A stretch of DNA of 51,330 nucleotides. Source: Lachnospiraceae bacterium. Its GTDB lineage: Bacteria; Bacillota; Clostridia; Lachnospirales; Lachnospiraceae. Shown piece by piece: positions 24,203 to 32,682 of the stretch (positions are counted from its first letter, which is position 1; each line of letters begins with the position of its first letter). Location of the stretch: NCBI GenBank assembly GCA_024403555.1, contig JAKSRP010000008.1, positions 1 to 51,330 on the forward strand, in the 5' to 3' direction. The position numbers were made by a program, and so were the translations under genes. The notes under the pieces were generated by a model. It had not been told where the DNA came from, did not search any database, and was given only the letters and a program-made list of their open reading frames with translations.

Positions 24203-25492
24203 ATGAAAAAATTAGCTTTATTACTTTTATTTGTATTAACTTTTGGAATGATTTCAACAATTAATGTAAAGGCTGCAACGTTAGATCAGGCTTTACAGAA
24301 TGCAGACATCGCTGTAGCTTCTGCATCAAAAGCGATTGGAGAAATTGAAGCGATTGAAGATAAAGAAATGGAAGAAGTTGTAGAAACAGAAGAAGAGGAA
24401 GAATTTGATGAAAACAAAGATACATTTAAGATTTCTCCATCTTCTAAACCATACAAAAATAAATATGTAAAAAATAAATATTATAATTCTAATACAAAGG
24501 GTTATTTCTTATTAGAATCCTATATGGAAATTTTAGAGAAACAGCATGGTGGTACTTTAGTATTAAAAGCAGGTACTTACACAATCTCTAATGCAGTTAA
24601 GATTCCATCTCATGTAACTATCATTTTAGAAGATGGTGTTACTCTTAAAAAAGCAACAAAAGGTGCAAAAGGATTTAAGCCAGCATGTGGTATGTTCCAG
24701 ATTGTTCCGCCATCTGTTGCAAATGGTAACAAGAAGTTATCTGACTATAATGGAGCTCATGATGTAAGCATCATTGGAAAAGGCGATGCTACCATCGATA
24801 TGAAAGCATTTAAAGGAAGCATTGGTATCGTAATGGGACATGCAAAAGATATCAAGATTTCCGGTATCAAATTTGTTAACATGAACAAAGTAGGACATTT
24901 TATTGAATTAAACAGTTCTAAGAATGTGAAAGTAACAGACTGTGTATTTAATGCAGGCACAAGCAGTAAATCCGGCATTAAGGAATGCATTAACATTGAT
25001 GCAGCCGATAAGAAAACTCATGGCTTTGATGTAAAGTGGTCTTCTCATGACAAGACATGCTGTGATACAGTATTGATCGAAGATTGTACTTTCAAAAACT
25101 CCAGAGGTGGTATTGGAACACATAACTATTCTGTAAAAGATGGTAAACAGAAGTATCATAAAGATATTACTGTAAGAAACTGTGATTTTTATAACTGCGG
25201 AACAAAATCCACTAAAAAATTTGGTATGGCAATCCGTATGTTAAACTGGAAAGATGCAGATATCAACAACAATACATTTGACAGCTGCAAAAAATATACA
25301 GTATATGGCGCAGGCGTAATCGATTGCAAGATTAAAAAGAACTATTTTAAGAGTGCGGCTGGAACAAAACCAATTTATATTGCAAGAAGCGGCAATAGCA
25401 AACACTACAAAAAGACATACAGCAGCTATGATAAAAAAGACATCACAGATAACAAAGCAAGTGGAACTTCCACAGCATGCTATCTTAAATAA
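24203..25492 (+). CDS. Secreted right-handed beta-helix protein
   Basis: 429 residues. Signal peptide MKKLALLLLFVLTFGMIST with likely cleavage after VKA (about residue 24), an acidic spacer (EEVVETEEEEEFDENKD, about 55-75), then a parallel beta-helix (about 80-420). It is clearly paralogous to the helix of the 21028-23199 protein: GGTLVLKAGTYTI, HVTIILEDGVTLKK, GHFIELNSSKNVKVTDC, KECINIDAADK and RGGIGTHNY occur in the same order. It lacks the Ig-like domains and Thr/Glu tail. Start is ATG 24203 with GGAGGG 9 bp upstream; an earlier in-frame GTG at 24137 is inside the promoter. Probably an extracellular polysaccharide-active or binding protein; no proven catalytic set. Confidence 0.83.
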   Translation: MKKLALLLLFVLTFGMISTINVKAATLDQALQNADIAVASASKAIGEIEAIEDKEMEEVVETEEEEEFDENKDTFKISPSSKPYKNKYVKNKYYNSNTKGYFLLESYMEILEKQHGGTLVLKAGTYTISNAVKIPSHVTIILEDGVTLKKATKGAKGFKPACGMFQIVPPSVANGNKKLSDYNGAHDVSIIGKGDATIDMKAFKGSIGIVMGHAKDIKISGIKFVNMNKVGHFIELNSSKNVKVTDCVFNAGTSSKSGIKECINIDAADKKTHGFDVKWSSHDKTCCDTVLIEDCTFKNSRGGIGTHNYSVKDGKQKYHKDITVRNCDFYNCGTKSTKKFGMAIRMLNWKDADINNNTFDSCKKYTVYGAGVIDCKIKKNYFKSAAGTKPIYIARSGNSKHYKKTYSSYDKKDITDNKASGTSTACYLK

Positions 25493-25506
25493 TCATGAAT
25501 AATATG

Positions 25507-25536
25507 AGGTCAGGGGATTTTGTCACTGACCTTTTT
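25507..25536 (+). terminator. Rho-independent terminator after the second beta-helix gene
   Basis: AGGTCAG (25507-25513) pairs with CTGACCT (25526-25532), followed by TTTTT. The loop is 12 nt. Confidence 0.72.
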
Positions 25537-25550
25537 GGCATAAAATAGGG

Positions 25551-25579
25551 TTGTATTATTGGAGAATTTATTATAAAAT
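25551..25579 (+). promoter_or_regulatory. Probable efp promoter
   Basis: TTGTAT (25551-25556), 17-bp spacer, TAAAAT (25574-25579), 43 bp upstream of the efp start. Confidence 0.55.
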
Positions 25580-25622
25580 AGAATAGATATTATGACACTT
25601 AATTTTAAGGAGGACTCTATAG

Positions 25623-26180
25623 ATGGTAAGAGCAGGAGATTTTAAGAACGGATTAACAGTAATGTACAAAGATAATCTTTGTCAGGTAATCGATTTCCAG
25701 CATGTAAAACCTGGTAAAGGAAGCCCATTCGTTCGAGCTAAATTAAAAAACATCAAAACAGGTGGTGTTGTAGAAGATTCTTTCTCACCAGATGATAAAT
25801 TAAGAAAAGCTATGATCGAAAGAAAAGATATGATGTATTTATACGATGATGGCGATATGTACAACTTCATGGATAATGAAACATTTGAACAGGTTGGCGT
25901 TGAACATGCATTAGCAGCAGATGCTATGAAATTCGTAAAAGAAAACGAAACAGTTACAATTTCTTTCCACGAAGGTAATGCATTTGAAGTTACACCACCA
26001 ATTCAGGTTATCTTAGAAGTAATCGAAACAGAACCAGGTGAAAAAGGTAACACAGCTCAGGGTGCTAAAAAACCATGTACAGTTGAAACAGGTGCTATGG
26101 TTATGGTTCCATTATTCGTTAACACAGGCGATATGCTTAAAATCGATACTCGTACAGGAGAATATGCTTCTAGAGCATAA
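25623..26180 (+). CDS. efp: Elongation factor P
   Basis: 185-residue translation factor that relieves ribosome stalling at polyproline runs. Three beta-barrel domains: a KOW-like N-domain (1-65) with the modification loop [10 protein letters not shown] (the lysine of PGKG is the usual modified position), a central OB domain with [14 protein letters not shown], and a C-terminal OB domain with [14 protein letters not shown] and [10 protein letters not shown], the normal family ending. The loop is of the PGKG type found in Gram-positive EF-Ps; I see no modifying enzyme nearby. Start ATG 25623 has AAGGAGG 8-9 bp upstream. It is monocistronic with its own promoter and a strong terminator. Confidence 0.96.
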   Translation: MVRAGDFKNGLTVMYKDNLCQVIDFQHVKPGKGSPFVRAKLKNIKTGGVVEDSFSPDDKLRKAMIERKDMMYLYDDGDMYNFMDNETFEQVGVEHALAADAMKFVKENETVTISFHEGNAFEVTPPIQVILEVIETEPGEKGNTAQGAKKPCTVETGAMVMVPLFVNTGDMLKIDTRTGEYASRA

Positions 26181-26210
26181 TCAATCTTTGCGATTATAAT
26201 TAAGATGATA

Positions 26211-26242
26211 AAAAGCCCTCGTAATTTTTTGCGAGGGCTTTT
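26211..26242 (+). terminator. Rho-independent terminator after efp
   Basis: AAAAGCCCTCG / CGAGGGCTTTT, a perfect 11-bp stem with a 10-nt loop and trailing Ts; same stem core as the terminator at 20974-21000. Confidence 0.87.
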
Positions 26243-26266
26243 ATACGTAATTGAGGTAAAGAACAT

Positions 26267-27145
26267 ATGAATTCAAATAAAAATAAGGCGATTTTCTGTA
26301 TTTTGATCTCTGCTCTTGGTTTTGCCACGATGAGTATGTTTGTCAAGATGGCCGGAGATCTGCCTTCCATAGAGAAGAGCTTTTTTCGAAATATTGTAGC
26401 TTTTTTCTGTGCATGGTTTTTGTTAAAGCAAAGCGGTAATGCATTTACTTTTGATAAGAAGAATTTACCGGCATTGATTGTCAGATCTTCTCTGGGAACC
26501 ATCGGTATTTTCTGTAACTTTTATGCGGTGGATCATCTGATTTTATCGGATGCGAATATGTTAAATAAGCTCTCCCCGTTCTTTGTCATTATCTTTTCCT
26601 ATTTGTTTTTAAAGGAAAAGGTGGCACCATTTCAGGCTGGAGCCGTAGCGATTGCATTCTTAGGAAGCTTACTGATTATTAAGCCATCCTTTGCGTCGGC
26701 ATCACTATTTCCATCTGCAATTGGTCTTCTCGGAGGAATTACAGCTGGAGCAGCTTATACAACAGTTCGATATCTTGGCTCAAAGGGGGTAAAGGGACCG
26801 GTTATTGTTATGTTTTTCTCTGGATTTTCCACCATTTGCTGTATTCCATTTATGGTGACAGGATTTGTACCGATGTCATTAAAACAGTTTATACTGCTTT
26901 TATGTGCAGGAGTTGCAGCAGCCTGTGGACAGTTTGGGGTGACGGCAGCCTACCGTTATGCACCGGCGAAAGAAATCTCAATTTTTGATTATTCTCAGAT
27001 TTTATTCAGTGCTTTATACAGTATTTTAATTTTTGGAGATTTCCCGGATTATTTAAGCGTATTAGGATATATTGTCATTATCAGTATGTCTGTGCTCAAT
27101 TTTTTATATAATAATGGCAAATTGAAAATACTTTTCAAACGATAA
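26267..27145 (+). CDS. DMT-superfamily transporter (EamA family)
   Basis: 292-residue inner-membrane protein with about ten hydrophobic segments arranged as two EamA repeats (about 7-140 and 150-285). Typical family features are visible: an early GFATMSMFVK helix, LIVRSSLGTIGIFCNFYAVDH, the ANMLNKLSPFFVIIFSYLFLKE motif ending repeat one, and the matching YSQILFSALYSILIFGD near the end of repeat two. Probable exporter of an amino acid, amine or metabolite; substrate unknown. The start at 26267 has GAGG about 13 bp upstream. It is placed between efp and an Asp23 gene with no obvious functional tie. Confidence 0.86.
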   Translation: MNSNKNKAIFCILISALGFATMSMFVKMAGDLPSIEKSFFRNIVAFFCAWFLLKQSGNAFTFDKKNLPALIVRSSLGTIGIFCNFYAVDHLILSDANMLNKLSPFFVIIFSYLFLKEKVAPFQAGAVAIAFLGSLLIIKPSFASASLFPSAIGLLGGITAGAAYTTVRYLGSKGVKGPVIVMFFSGFSTICCIPFMVTGFVPMSLKQFILLLCAGVAAACGQFGVTAAYRYAPAKEISIFDYSQILFSALYSILIFGDFPDYLSVLGYIVIISMSVLNFLYNNGKLKILFKR

Positions 27146-27160
27146 TATGTTTGTTATAAT
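27132..27160 (+). promoter_or_regulatory. Probable promoter of the Asp23-family gene
   Basis: TTTTCA (27132-27137), 17-bp spacer, TATAAT (27155-27160); it overlaps the end of the DMT gene and lies about 40 bp upstream of the Asp23 start. Confidence 0.5.
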
Positions 27161-27198
27161 AAACTTATGTATTATGACAGTAAATAGGAGGCTTAATT

Positions 27199-27573
27199 AT
27201 GGATTATAATAATGGAATTAATGTGAATAAAGATACAACCATCGGTGAAGTTAAAATTGCTGATGAAGTAATTACAGTAATCGCTGCAATCGCTGCAACA
27301 GACACAAAAGGCGTTGCAAAATTATATGGCAACATCACGAACGACTTAGTTTCTAAGCTTGGATTCCAGAAATTATCCAAGGGCATCAGAACAAAAGTAG
27401 TAGACGGCAAAGTAGCTGTGGATCTGTCCCTTGAATTAGAGTATGGTGTGAGTATTAAATCTGTTTCTGAACGAGTTCAGGAAAGAGTTAAATCTGCAAT
27501 TGAAAACATGACAGGACTCGAAGTAACAGAAGTAAACATCCGCATTGCCGGTGTTTCCATGGAAGAAGAATAA
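27199..27573 (+). CDS. Asp23/Gls24 family envelope stress protein
   Basis: 124-residue Asp23/Gls24 (DUF322) protein, related to B. subtilis YqhY, often placed before nusB. Core features: an opening GEVKIADEVITVIAAIAATDTKGV, a middle VDGKVAVDLSLELEYGVSI and the C-terminal TGLEVTEVNIRIAGVSM. Members associate with the membrane or regulate lipid synthesis, but the exact role here is unknown. ATG 27199 has TAGGAGG 9 bp upstream. The gene has a probable own promoter and ends in a terminator before nusB. Confidence 0.9.
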   Translation: MDYNNGINVNKDTTIGEVKIADEVITVIAAIAATDTKGVAKLYGNITNDLVSKLGFQKLSKGIRTKVVDGKVAVDLSLELEYGVSIKSVSERVQERVKSAIENMTGLEVTEVNIRIAGVSMEEE

Positions 27574-27581
27574 AGTTAACG

Positions 27582-27613
27582 GCGGGACTGAAAAAATACA
27601 GCCCCGCTTTTTT
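27582..27613 (+). terminator. Rho-independent terminator between the Asp23 gene and nusB
   Basis: GCGGG-A-CTG (27582-27590) pairs with CAG-C-CCCGC (27599-27607), one internal mismatch, followed by TTTTTT. It may be partial, since nusB has no clear promoter of its own. Confidence 0.75.
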
Positions 27614-27672
27614 AATATAAAGGGAATTTTCAAAATTTCCTTCAATTATACAAGCTGAAAGGATCAGTATTT

Positions 27673-28071
27673 ATGACAAGAAGTGAAATTAGAGAACACA
27701 TCTTCCGCATGATTTTCCAGGTGGAATTTGTGGAATCAGAAGAAGACAGATTAGAACAGCTCGAGGCGTATCTCGACGCATTAAAAGACGTATCTGACAA
27801 AGAACGTGCATATATGACACAGAAAACACAGAATATCTTTGACAAGATGGAAGAAATTGATGCGATGATCTCTGAAGCATCTACAGGCTGGAAGATTTCC
27901 CGTATGGGAAAAGCAGAACTTGCAATCTTACGTCTTGCTGCTTATGAGATGAAGTTTGATGAAGATATTCCAGTAAAAGTAGCTATCAATGAAGCCGTAG
28001 AGCTTGCAAAAACCTATGGCAATGACAATTCTCCAAAATTCGTGAATGGAGTTCTTGCTAAATTAGTATAG
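27673..28071 (+). CDS. nusB: Transcription antitermination factor NusB
   Basis: 132-residue all-helical RNA-binding protein that with NusE binds boxA in rRNA leaders. N-terminal [17 protein letters not shown] corresponds to the arginine-rich boxA-binding helix; the C-terminal signature [18 protein letters not shown] and [17 protein letters not shown] is diagnostic. ATG 27673 follows AAAGGA about 11 bp upstream. The xseA start lies 1 bp after its stop, starting the nusB-xseA-xseB-ispA run seen in many Clostridia. Confidence 0.95.
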   Translation: MTRSEIREHIFRMIFQVEFVESEEDRLEQLEAYLDALKDVSDKERAYMTQKTQNIFDKMEEIDAMISEASTGWKISRMGKAELAILRLAAYEMKFDEDIPVKVAINEAVELAKTYGNDNSPKFVNGVLAKLV

Positions 28072-28072
28072 T

Positions 28073-29302
28073 ATGAGACAAAACCAAAAAGTTTATTCGG
28101 TTTCTCAGATTAATTCTTATATCAGGAGAATGTTCTTATCGGATTACATGCTTTCCCGAATTTATATCAAGGGGGAGGTATCAAATTGTAAGTATCATTC
28201 TTCTGGACATATCTACTTTTCATTAAAGGATGGAAAGAGTCATATTTCCTGTGTTATGTTTGCGGGAAATCGACGTGATGGCCTTCGTTTTAAGATGGAG
28301 AATGGCCAGAATGTAGTAGTTGGAGGAAGTATTAACGTATACGAACGTGACGGAACTTACCAGCTTTATGCGGCAGATATCATTTTAGATGGTATTGGCG
28401 TACTTTATGAAGAATTTGAGAGACTAAAAATTGCATTATATGAAGAAGGATTATTCGACCATGAGCTGAAAAAACCAATTCCGAAAAATCCAAAGAAGGT
28501 GGGAATTGTGACGGCTAGCACAGGCGCAGTAATCAGAGATATCACCACTATCGCAAAGCGAAGAAATCCTTACGTACAGCTTTATCTCTACCCGGCCAAG
28601 GTTCAGGGAGATGGTGCAGCTATCTCAATCGTAAAAGGGATTCAGACCTTAGATTCTATGGATATGGATACGATCATTATTGGACGTGGAGGCGGATCGA
28701 TCGAGGATTTATGGGCGTTTAATGAGGAAATCGTTGCCAGAGCAATATTTGCCGCGAAGACACCGATTATATCAGGGGTTGGACATGGCACAGATACCTC
28801 TATTTCCGACTATGTGGCAGATAAACTCGCAGCAACACCGAGTGAAGCCTGTGAACTTGCCATTCCGGATATCAGAGAGTTAGTAGGGCAGATTTTAAGC
28901 TATGAGGATCAGCTTAACTACCGTATGGATCAAAAGCTTCGTATGGCCAAATATAAATTAGAACAGTATCAGGGAAGACTGCTTGCCCTAAGTCCGAAAA
29001 ACCAGCACAAACAACAGCAGATGAGACTTTCCCAGATCCAGGATAAACTGTTTCATGCAATGCACAATAAAAAGACCAGTATGGACCACCAGCTGATGAT
29101 GTACTTAGAAAAGCTTAACGGATTATCGCCATCAGCAAAGTTAATCGGTGGTTTTGGATATATTTCAGATGAGGGTAGCCATCCTGTTACCCATGTGGCA
29201 CAGGTAAAGGAAGGAGATTCTATCTGTATACAAATTTCCGATGGAAAAATCCATGGAAAAGTAACAAAAGTAGTAGAAGAAAGGAGTAATACGCATGAGT
29301 GA
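28073..29302 (+). CDS. xseA: Exodeoxyribonuclease VII large subunit
   Basis: 409-residue catalytic subunit of exonuclease VII, which degrades single-stranded DNA in repair. N-terminal OB-fold (KGEVSNCKYHSSGHIYFSLKD, visible as VSNCKYHSSGHIYFSLKD) binds ssDNA; catalytic core motifs are GIVTASTGAVIRDI, IIIGRGGGSIEDLWAFNEE and GVGHGTDTSISDYVADKLAATPS (each conserved). A long helical C-terminal region follows. The start is directly after the nusB stop, and it overlaps xseB by 8 bp, implying translational coupling. Confidence 0.95.
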   Translation: MRQNQKVYSVSQINSYIRRMFLSDYMLSRIYIKGEVSNCKYHSSGHIYFSLKDGKSHISCVMFAGNRRDGLRFKMENGQNVVVGGSINVYERDGTYQLYAADIILDGIGVLYEEFERLKIALYEEGLFDHELKKPIPKNPKKVGIVTASTGAVIRDITTIAKRRNPYVQLYLYPAKVQGDGAAISIVKGIQTLDSMDMDTIIIGRGGGSIEDLWAFNEEIVARAIFAAKTPIISGVGHGTDTSISDYVADKLAATPSEACELAIPDIRELVGQILSYEDQLNYRMDQKLRMAKYKLEQYQGRLLALSPKNQHKQQQMRLSQIQDKLFHAMHNKKTSMDHQLMMYLEKLNGLSPSAKLIGGFGYISDEGSHPVTHVAQVKEGDSICIQISDGKIHGKVTKVVEERSNTHE

Positions 29303-29495
29303 TGAAAAATTCACGGTGGAAAAAGCATTTGAACAACTTGATGAGATCGTAGCAAAGCTTGAAAAAGAAGATACCACCTTAGCAGATGCCCTTTCACTCT
29401 ACACAGAAGGTGTTTCTTTAGTGACAAAGTGCCAGAAATCTTTAGATGCAGTTGAGAAAGAGCTGATCATCTTAGAAAAGGGGGAAGAACGATGA
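29295..29495 (+). CDS. xseB: Exodeoxyribonuclease VII small subunit
   Basis: 66-residue helical partner of XseA. The family pattern FTVEKAFEQLDEIVAKLE, LADALSLYTEGVSLV and C-terminal KSLDAVEKELIILE is present. It overlaps both neighbours (8 bp with xseA and ATGA with ispA), so the three are translationally coupled. AAGGAG lies upstream of ATG 29295. Confidence 0.93.
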   Translation: MSDEKFTVEKAFEQLDEIVAKLEKEDTTLADALSLYTEGVSLVTKCQKSLDAVEKELIILEKGEER

Positions 29496-30379
29496 TTACA
29501 AAAGCAGATATTGCTGAAAGAGCAAAACAAATTGATGAAATTATTATGCCTATGATGCCAGATATCGTAGGACCACAGAAAACCATTTATGAAGTAATGG
29601 AATATTCCATGTCTGCAGGTGGTAAGAGAATCCGTCCACTGCTTATGTTAGAAACATATAAGATGTTCGGTGGAAATTCTAAAGTTGTAGAACCATTTAT
29701 GGCTGCAATCGAGATGATTCATACATATTCTCTTATTCATGACGATCTCCCTTGCATGGACGATGATGAATACAGAAGAGGCAAGAAAACAGCTCATGTT
29801 GTATATGGCGAAGCTATGGCACTCCTTGCAGGAGATGCATTACTGAACTTTGCTTATGAAACAGCAGCAAGTGCATTTTCTTATGTAGATCATATGGCAG
29901 ATGCAGCAAGAGCGCTGCGTTATCTTGGACAGAAATCCGGCGTTTATGGCATGATCGGCGGACAGGTTGTTGATGTTGAGATGGAAGGCAAGGAAATCGA
30001 TCTTGAAACATTAACATTTATTCACCAGAAGAAAACTTCTGCATTAATCGAAGCATCCATGATGATCGGTGCAGCTCTCGCAGGTGCAGGTAATGGTGAA
30101 GTTCAGATGATGAAGAGAATCGCTCGTAAGATTGGTATCGCATTCCAGATTCAGGATGACATCTTAGATGTAATTGGTGATCAGGATAAACTTGGAAAAC
30201 CAATCGGAAGCGATGAAAAGAACGAAAAGACAACTTATGTATCTTTAGTTGGCTTAGAACAGGCAAAAGAAGATGTGAAGAAGCTTTGTGAAGATGCAAA
30301 AGCACAGCTTAATTTATTCATTGGAGAAGATTATTTCTTAATGGATCTCATTGATTTCTTAATTGACAGAGATTATTAA
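29492..30379 (+). CDS. ispA: Polyprenyl synthetase (farnesyl diphosphate synthase, IspA)
   Basis: 295-residue trans-prenyltransferase that condenses IPP with allylic diphosphates. First aspartate-rich motif DDLPCMDDDEYRRG and second DDILDVIGD are both intact; GGKRIRP and the GQVVDVEMEGKEI segment fit short-chain synthases. Chain length is probably C15, inferred from the FARM-region bulky residues and cluster context. It is the fourth gene of the nusB operon. The usual next gene in related genomes, dxs, is not here; a 91-bp gap with a hairpin leads to tlyA. Confidence 0.93.
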   Translation: MITKADIAERAKQIDEIIMPMMPDIVGPQKTIYEVMEYSMSAGGKRIRPLLMLETYKMFGGNSKVVEPFMAAIEMIHTYSLIHDDLPCMDDDEYRRGKKTAHVVYGEAMALLAGDALLNFAYETAASAFSYVDHMADAARALRYLGQKSGVYGMIGGQVVDVEMEGKEIDLETLTFIHQKKTSALIEASMMIGAALAGAGNGEVQMMKRIARKIGIAFQIQDDILDVIGDQDKLGKPIGSDEKNEKTTYVSLVGLEQAKEDVKKLCEDAKAQLNLFIGEDYFLMDLIDFLIDRDY

Positions 30380-30416
30380 TATTAAGCAAAAATATATAGA
30401 TATAGAAAGTTTCGGG

Positions 30417-30445
30417 CGGATGGGCATGCGAGGCATGTCCATTTG
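30417..30445 (+). other. Intercistronic hairpin between ispA and tlyA
   Basis: ATGGGCATGC (30420-30429) pairs with GCATGTCCAT (30433-30442) around a 3-nt loop; the stem extends by G-U pairs. It is GC-richer than its surroundings and has no following T-run, so it is not a clear terminator. It could be an mRNA-stability or processing element. Confidence 0.45.
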
Positions 30446-30470
30446 TCTGTTAGAATGAAAAGAGGAACTT

Positions 30471-31274
30471 ATGAAAAAACGTTTAGATGTTATGCTCGTG
30501 GAACAAGGGCTTGCTCAGTCAAGAGAAAAAGCAAAAGCGATCATTATGTCAGGAATTGTATATGTGGATGGCCAGAAAGAAGACAAAGCAGGATCAACCT
30601 TCCCGGAAACAGCAAAGCTTGAAGTACGAGGCAAAACCTTAAAGTACGTTAGCCGTGGTGGCTTAAAGCTTGAAAAAGCCATGGATTGCTTTGGTGTTTT
30701 ATTAGAAGGAAAAGTCTGCATGGACTGTGGCGCTTCCACAGGTGGATTTACCGACTGCATGCTTCAGAATGGCGCAGTTAAGGTATATTCCGTTGATGTT
30801 GGACATGGACAGCTTGCGTGGAAGCTTCGTAATGATGACCGTGTTGTCTGCATGGAAAAGACAAACATGCGTTATGTGACAGAAGAAGACATTCAGGAGC
30901 TTTGTGAGTTTGTATCCATTGATGTATCCTTCATTTCCTTAAAAAAGATTCTTCCAGCAGTAAGAAGAATTCTCGTAACTGGTGGAGAAGTAGTGGCACT
31001 CATTAAGCCACAGTTTGAAGCTGGAAGAGAAAAAGTAGGGAAAAAAGGCGTAGTAAGAGATAAAAAAGTTCATGAGGAAGTCATTGATATGATTACAACC
31101 TGGGCGATGGAAAATCATTTTTCTCTCCTGCACCTGGATTACTCACCAATTAAGGGACCAGAAGGAAATATTGAATACCTGCTTCACATGAAGAAATTAG
31201 ATGAAGCAGAAACAGATTTCGAATATGATTTTGATATTCATCAAATTGTAGAGAATTCACACAAATCATTGTAG
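30471..31274 (+). CDS. tlyA: TlyA family rRNA (cytidine-2'-O)-methyltransferase
   Basis: 267-residue protein with an N-terminal S4 RNA-binding domain (1-62: RLDVMLVEQGLAQSREKAKAIIM, core QSREKAKAIIMSG) and an FtsJ-like SAM methyltransferase domain with CMDCGASTGGFTDCML and VSIDVSFISLKKIL. TlyA enzymes 2'-O-methylate 16S and/or 23S rRNA; type II members affect capreomycin susceptibility. ALIKPQFEAGREKVGKKGVV is the C-terminal family signature. It starts the tlyA-nadK-argR-recN run, a very common Firmicutes order, with AGAGGA upstream of ATG 30471. Confidence 0.94.
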   Translation: MKKRLDVMLVEQGLAQSREKAKAIIMSGIVYVDGQKEDKAGSTFPETAKLEVRGKTLKYVSRGGLKLEKAMDCFGVLLEGKVCMDCGASTGGFTDCMLQNGAVKVYSVDVGHGQLAWKLRNDDRVVCMEKTNMRYVTEEDIQELCEFVSIDVSFISLKKILPAVRRILVTGGEVVALIKPQFEAGREKVGKKGVVRDKKVHEEVIDMITTWAMENHFSLLHLDYSPIKGPEGNIEYLLHMKKLDEAETDFEYDFDIHQIVENSHKSL

Positions 31275-31295
31275 AAACCGGAGATTAGTATTAAG

Positions 31296-32135
31296 ATGAA
31301 GCATTTTTTAGTTGTTACCAATAAAGATAAAGACCCAGGTCTGAAAAACAGTAAGCATATTCGTGCGTATTTAGAATCCGCAGGCGCAGATGTGACGATT
31401 GTCCCGGATATTTATAAGACCGGAATTGATCAAAGCAAGCTTCCAAAAAACATTGAGTGTGCCATTGCATTAGGCGGTGATGGAACGATTCTGCAGCTTT
31501 CAAGAGCACTTCGTGGACTGTATATCCCGATGATCGGTGTAAATCTAGGACATCTTGGTTTTCTTGCAGAAATTGAAGTAAGTCAGATTGACCATATGTT
31601 AGATTGTCTGCTTCATGATTGTTATCATATTGAGAAGCGTATGATGATTCGTGGACAGGTTATCCATGAAGACAAAGTAGTAGTAGAAAGTCTCGCTCTT
31701 AATGATATTGTTATCGCACGAAGTGGTTTTTCCCGAGTTATTTCTTTAAATCTCTATGTGAATGGGCAGCTCATTGAAAACTACCAGGCAGATGGTATTA
31801 TCATCTCTACACCGACCGGTTCCACTGCTTACAGCTTATCTGCCGGAGGACCGATTATCAATCCGATTGCACAACTAATTGAAATTACACCAGTCTGTGC
31901 GCATGCAAGACTTTCAAGAAGCATTATTTTAGCGAAGGATGATAAGATTTCTATTGAAATCAAGAGACTTCGTAAATCCCAGCTAGAAGAAGCTTATGCA
32001 ACCTTTGATGGTCAGGAAGGAATCAGACTTTCCTCTACTGACTTTGTCAATGTGGAAGCAGCAGATGATGTCGCTCGTCTGATCAAGCTTGATGACACAG
32101 GCTTTTACAACATCTTAAAACATAAGATTAGTTAA
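31296..32135 (+). CDS. nadK: NAD kinase
   Basis: 279-residue ATP- or polyphosphate-dependent NAD kinase making NADP. The glycine-rich GGDGTILQLSRAL (about 63-75), GVNLGHLGFLAEIE, the NE/D motif LNDIVIAR and the active-site-adjacent TPTGSTAYSLSAGGPI are all present. It lies 21 bp after tlyA and 26 bp before argR in the same operon. Confidence 0.95.
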   Translation: MKHFLVVTNKDKDPGLKNSKHIRAYLESAGADVTIVPDIYKTGIDQSKLPKNIECAIALGGDGTILQLSRALRGLYIPMIGVNLGHLGFLAEIEVSQIDHMLDCLLHDCYHIEKRMMIRGQVIHEDKVVVESLALNDIVIARSGFSRVISLNLYVNGQLIENYQADGIIISTPTGSTAYSLSAGGPIINPIAQLIEITPVCAHARLSRSIILAKDDKISIEIKRLRKSQLEEAYATFDGQEGIRLSSTDFVNVEAADDVARLIKLDDTGFYNILKHKIS

Positions 32136-32161
32136 TACTTAACAGGAAGGAGGCCACTTAG

Positions 32162-32605
32162 GTGAAGGCAAAACGTCAGGAAAAGATTATTGAAATCATT
32201 GGACAGTTTGATATTGAAACTCAGGATGAACTGGCTGCAAAATTAAAAGAAGCCGGATTTCACACAACTCAGGCGACCATTTCCCGCGATATACGTGAGA
32301 TGAAGCTCACTAAAATATCATTTCCGGATGGAAAACAGAAATATATCGCCCTTGATAACCGCGAAACTGCATCCACAGAAAAGTATAAACGTATGCTTAA
32401 GGACACGATTACTTCCATTGCGATCTCTGAAAATATTCTCGTGATCAAAACCGTAGCCGGTATGGCTATGGCTTGTGGTGCAGCACTCGATCACTTAAAT
32501 TTTGAACAGATTTTAGGAACGATTGCAGGAGATGATACCATCATGTGCGTGGCCCGAAGCAAGGAAGAAGCGCCGGTTGTCAAAGCGATGATTCAGGAAA
32601 TTTAG
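32162..32605 (+). CDS. argR: Arginine repressor ArgR
   Basis: 147-residue hexameric regulator of arginine metabolism. N-terminal winged-helix DNA-binding domain (1-70) with TTQATISRDIREMKLTK, and C-terminal oligomerisation/arginine-binding domain with the GTIAGDDTIMC motif, whose two Asp contact arginine. Start is GTG 32162 with AGGAGG 9 bp upstream. No arginine biosynthesis genes are near, which is usual: this argR sits in the recN cluster. Its stop codon lies within a perfect palindrome at 32599-32621. Confidence 0.95.
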   Translation: MKAKRQEKIIEIIGQFDIETQDELAAKLKEAGFHTTQATISRDIREMKLTKISFPDGKQKYIALDNRETASTEKYKRMLKDTITSIAISENILVIKTVAGMAMACGAALDHLNFEQILGTIAGDDTIMCVARSKEEAPVVKAMIQEI

Positions 32606-32621
32606 TGTGAGACACTAAATT
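32599..32621 (+). other. Palindromic hairpin at the argR 3' end
   Basis: AATTTAGTGT-GAG-ACACTAAATT, a perfect 10-bp inverted repeat that includes the argR stop codon (32603-32605). Only two Ts follow before GAAC, so it is a poor terminator by itself; alternatives are an attenuating hairpin before recN or a protein site. It does not match the usual ARG box. Confidence 0.55.
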
Positions 32622-32682
32622 TTGAACAGAATTATTAAGAACAAAACAAATAATAACAAAGCGAACAACAGAAAGGGAGTTC

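Noticed and set aside
32622..32682. LexA box before recN
   Set aside because: GAAC words occur, but no GAAC-N4-GTTC type palindrome.
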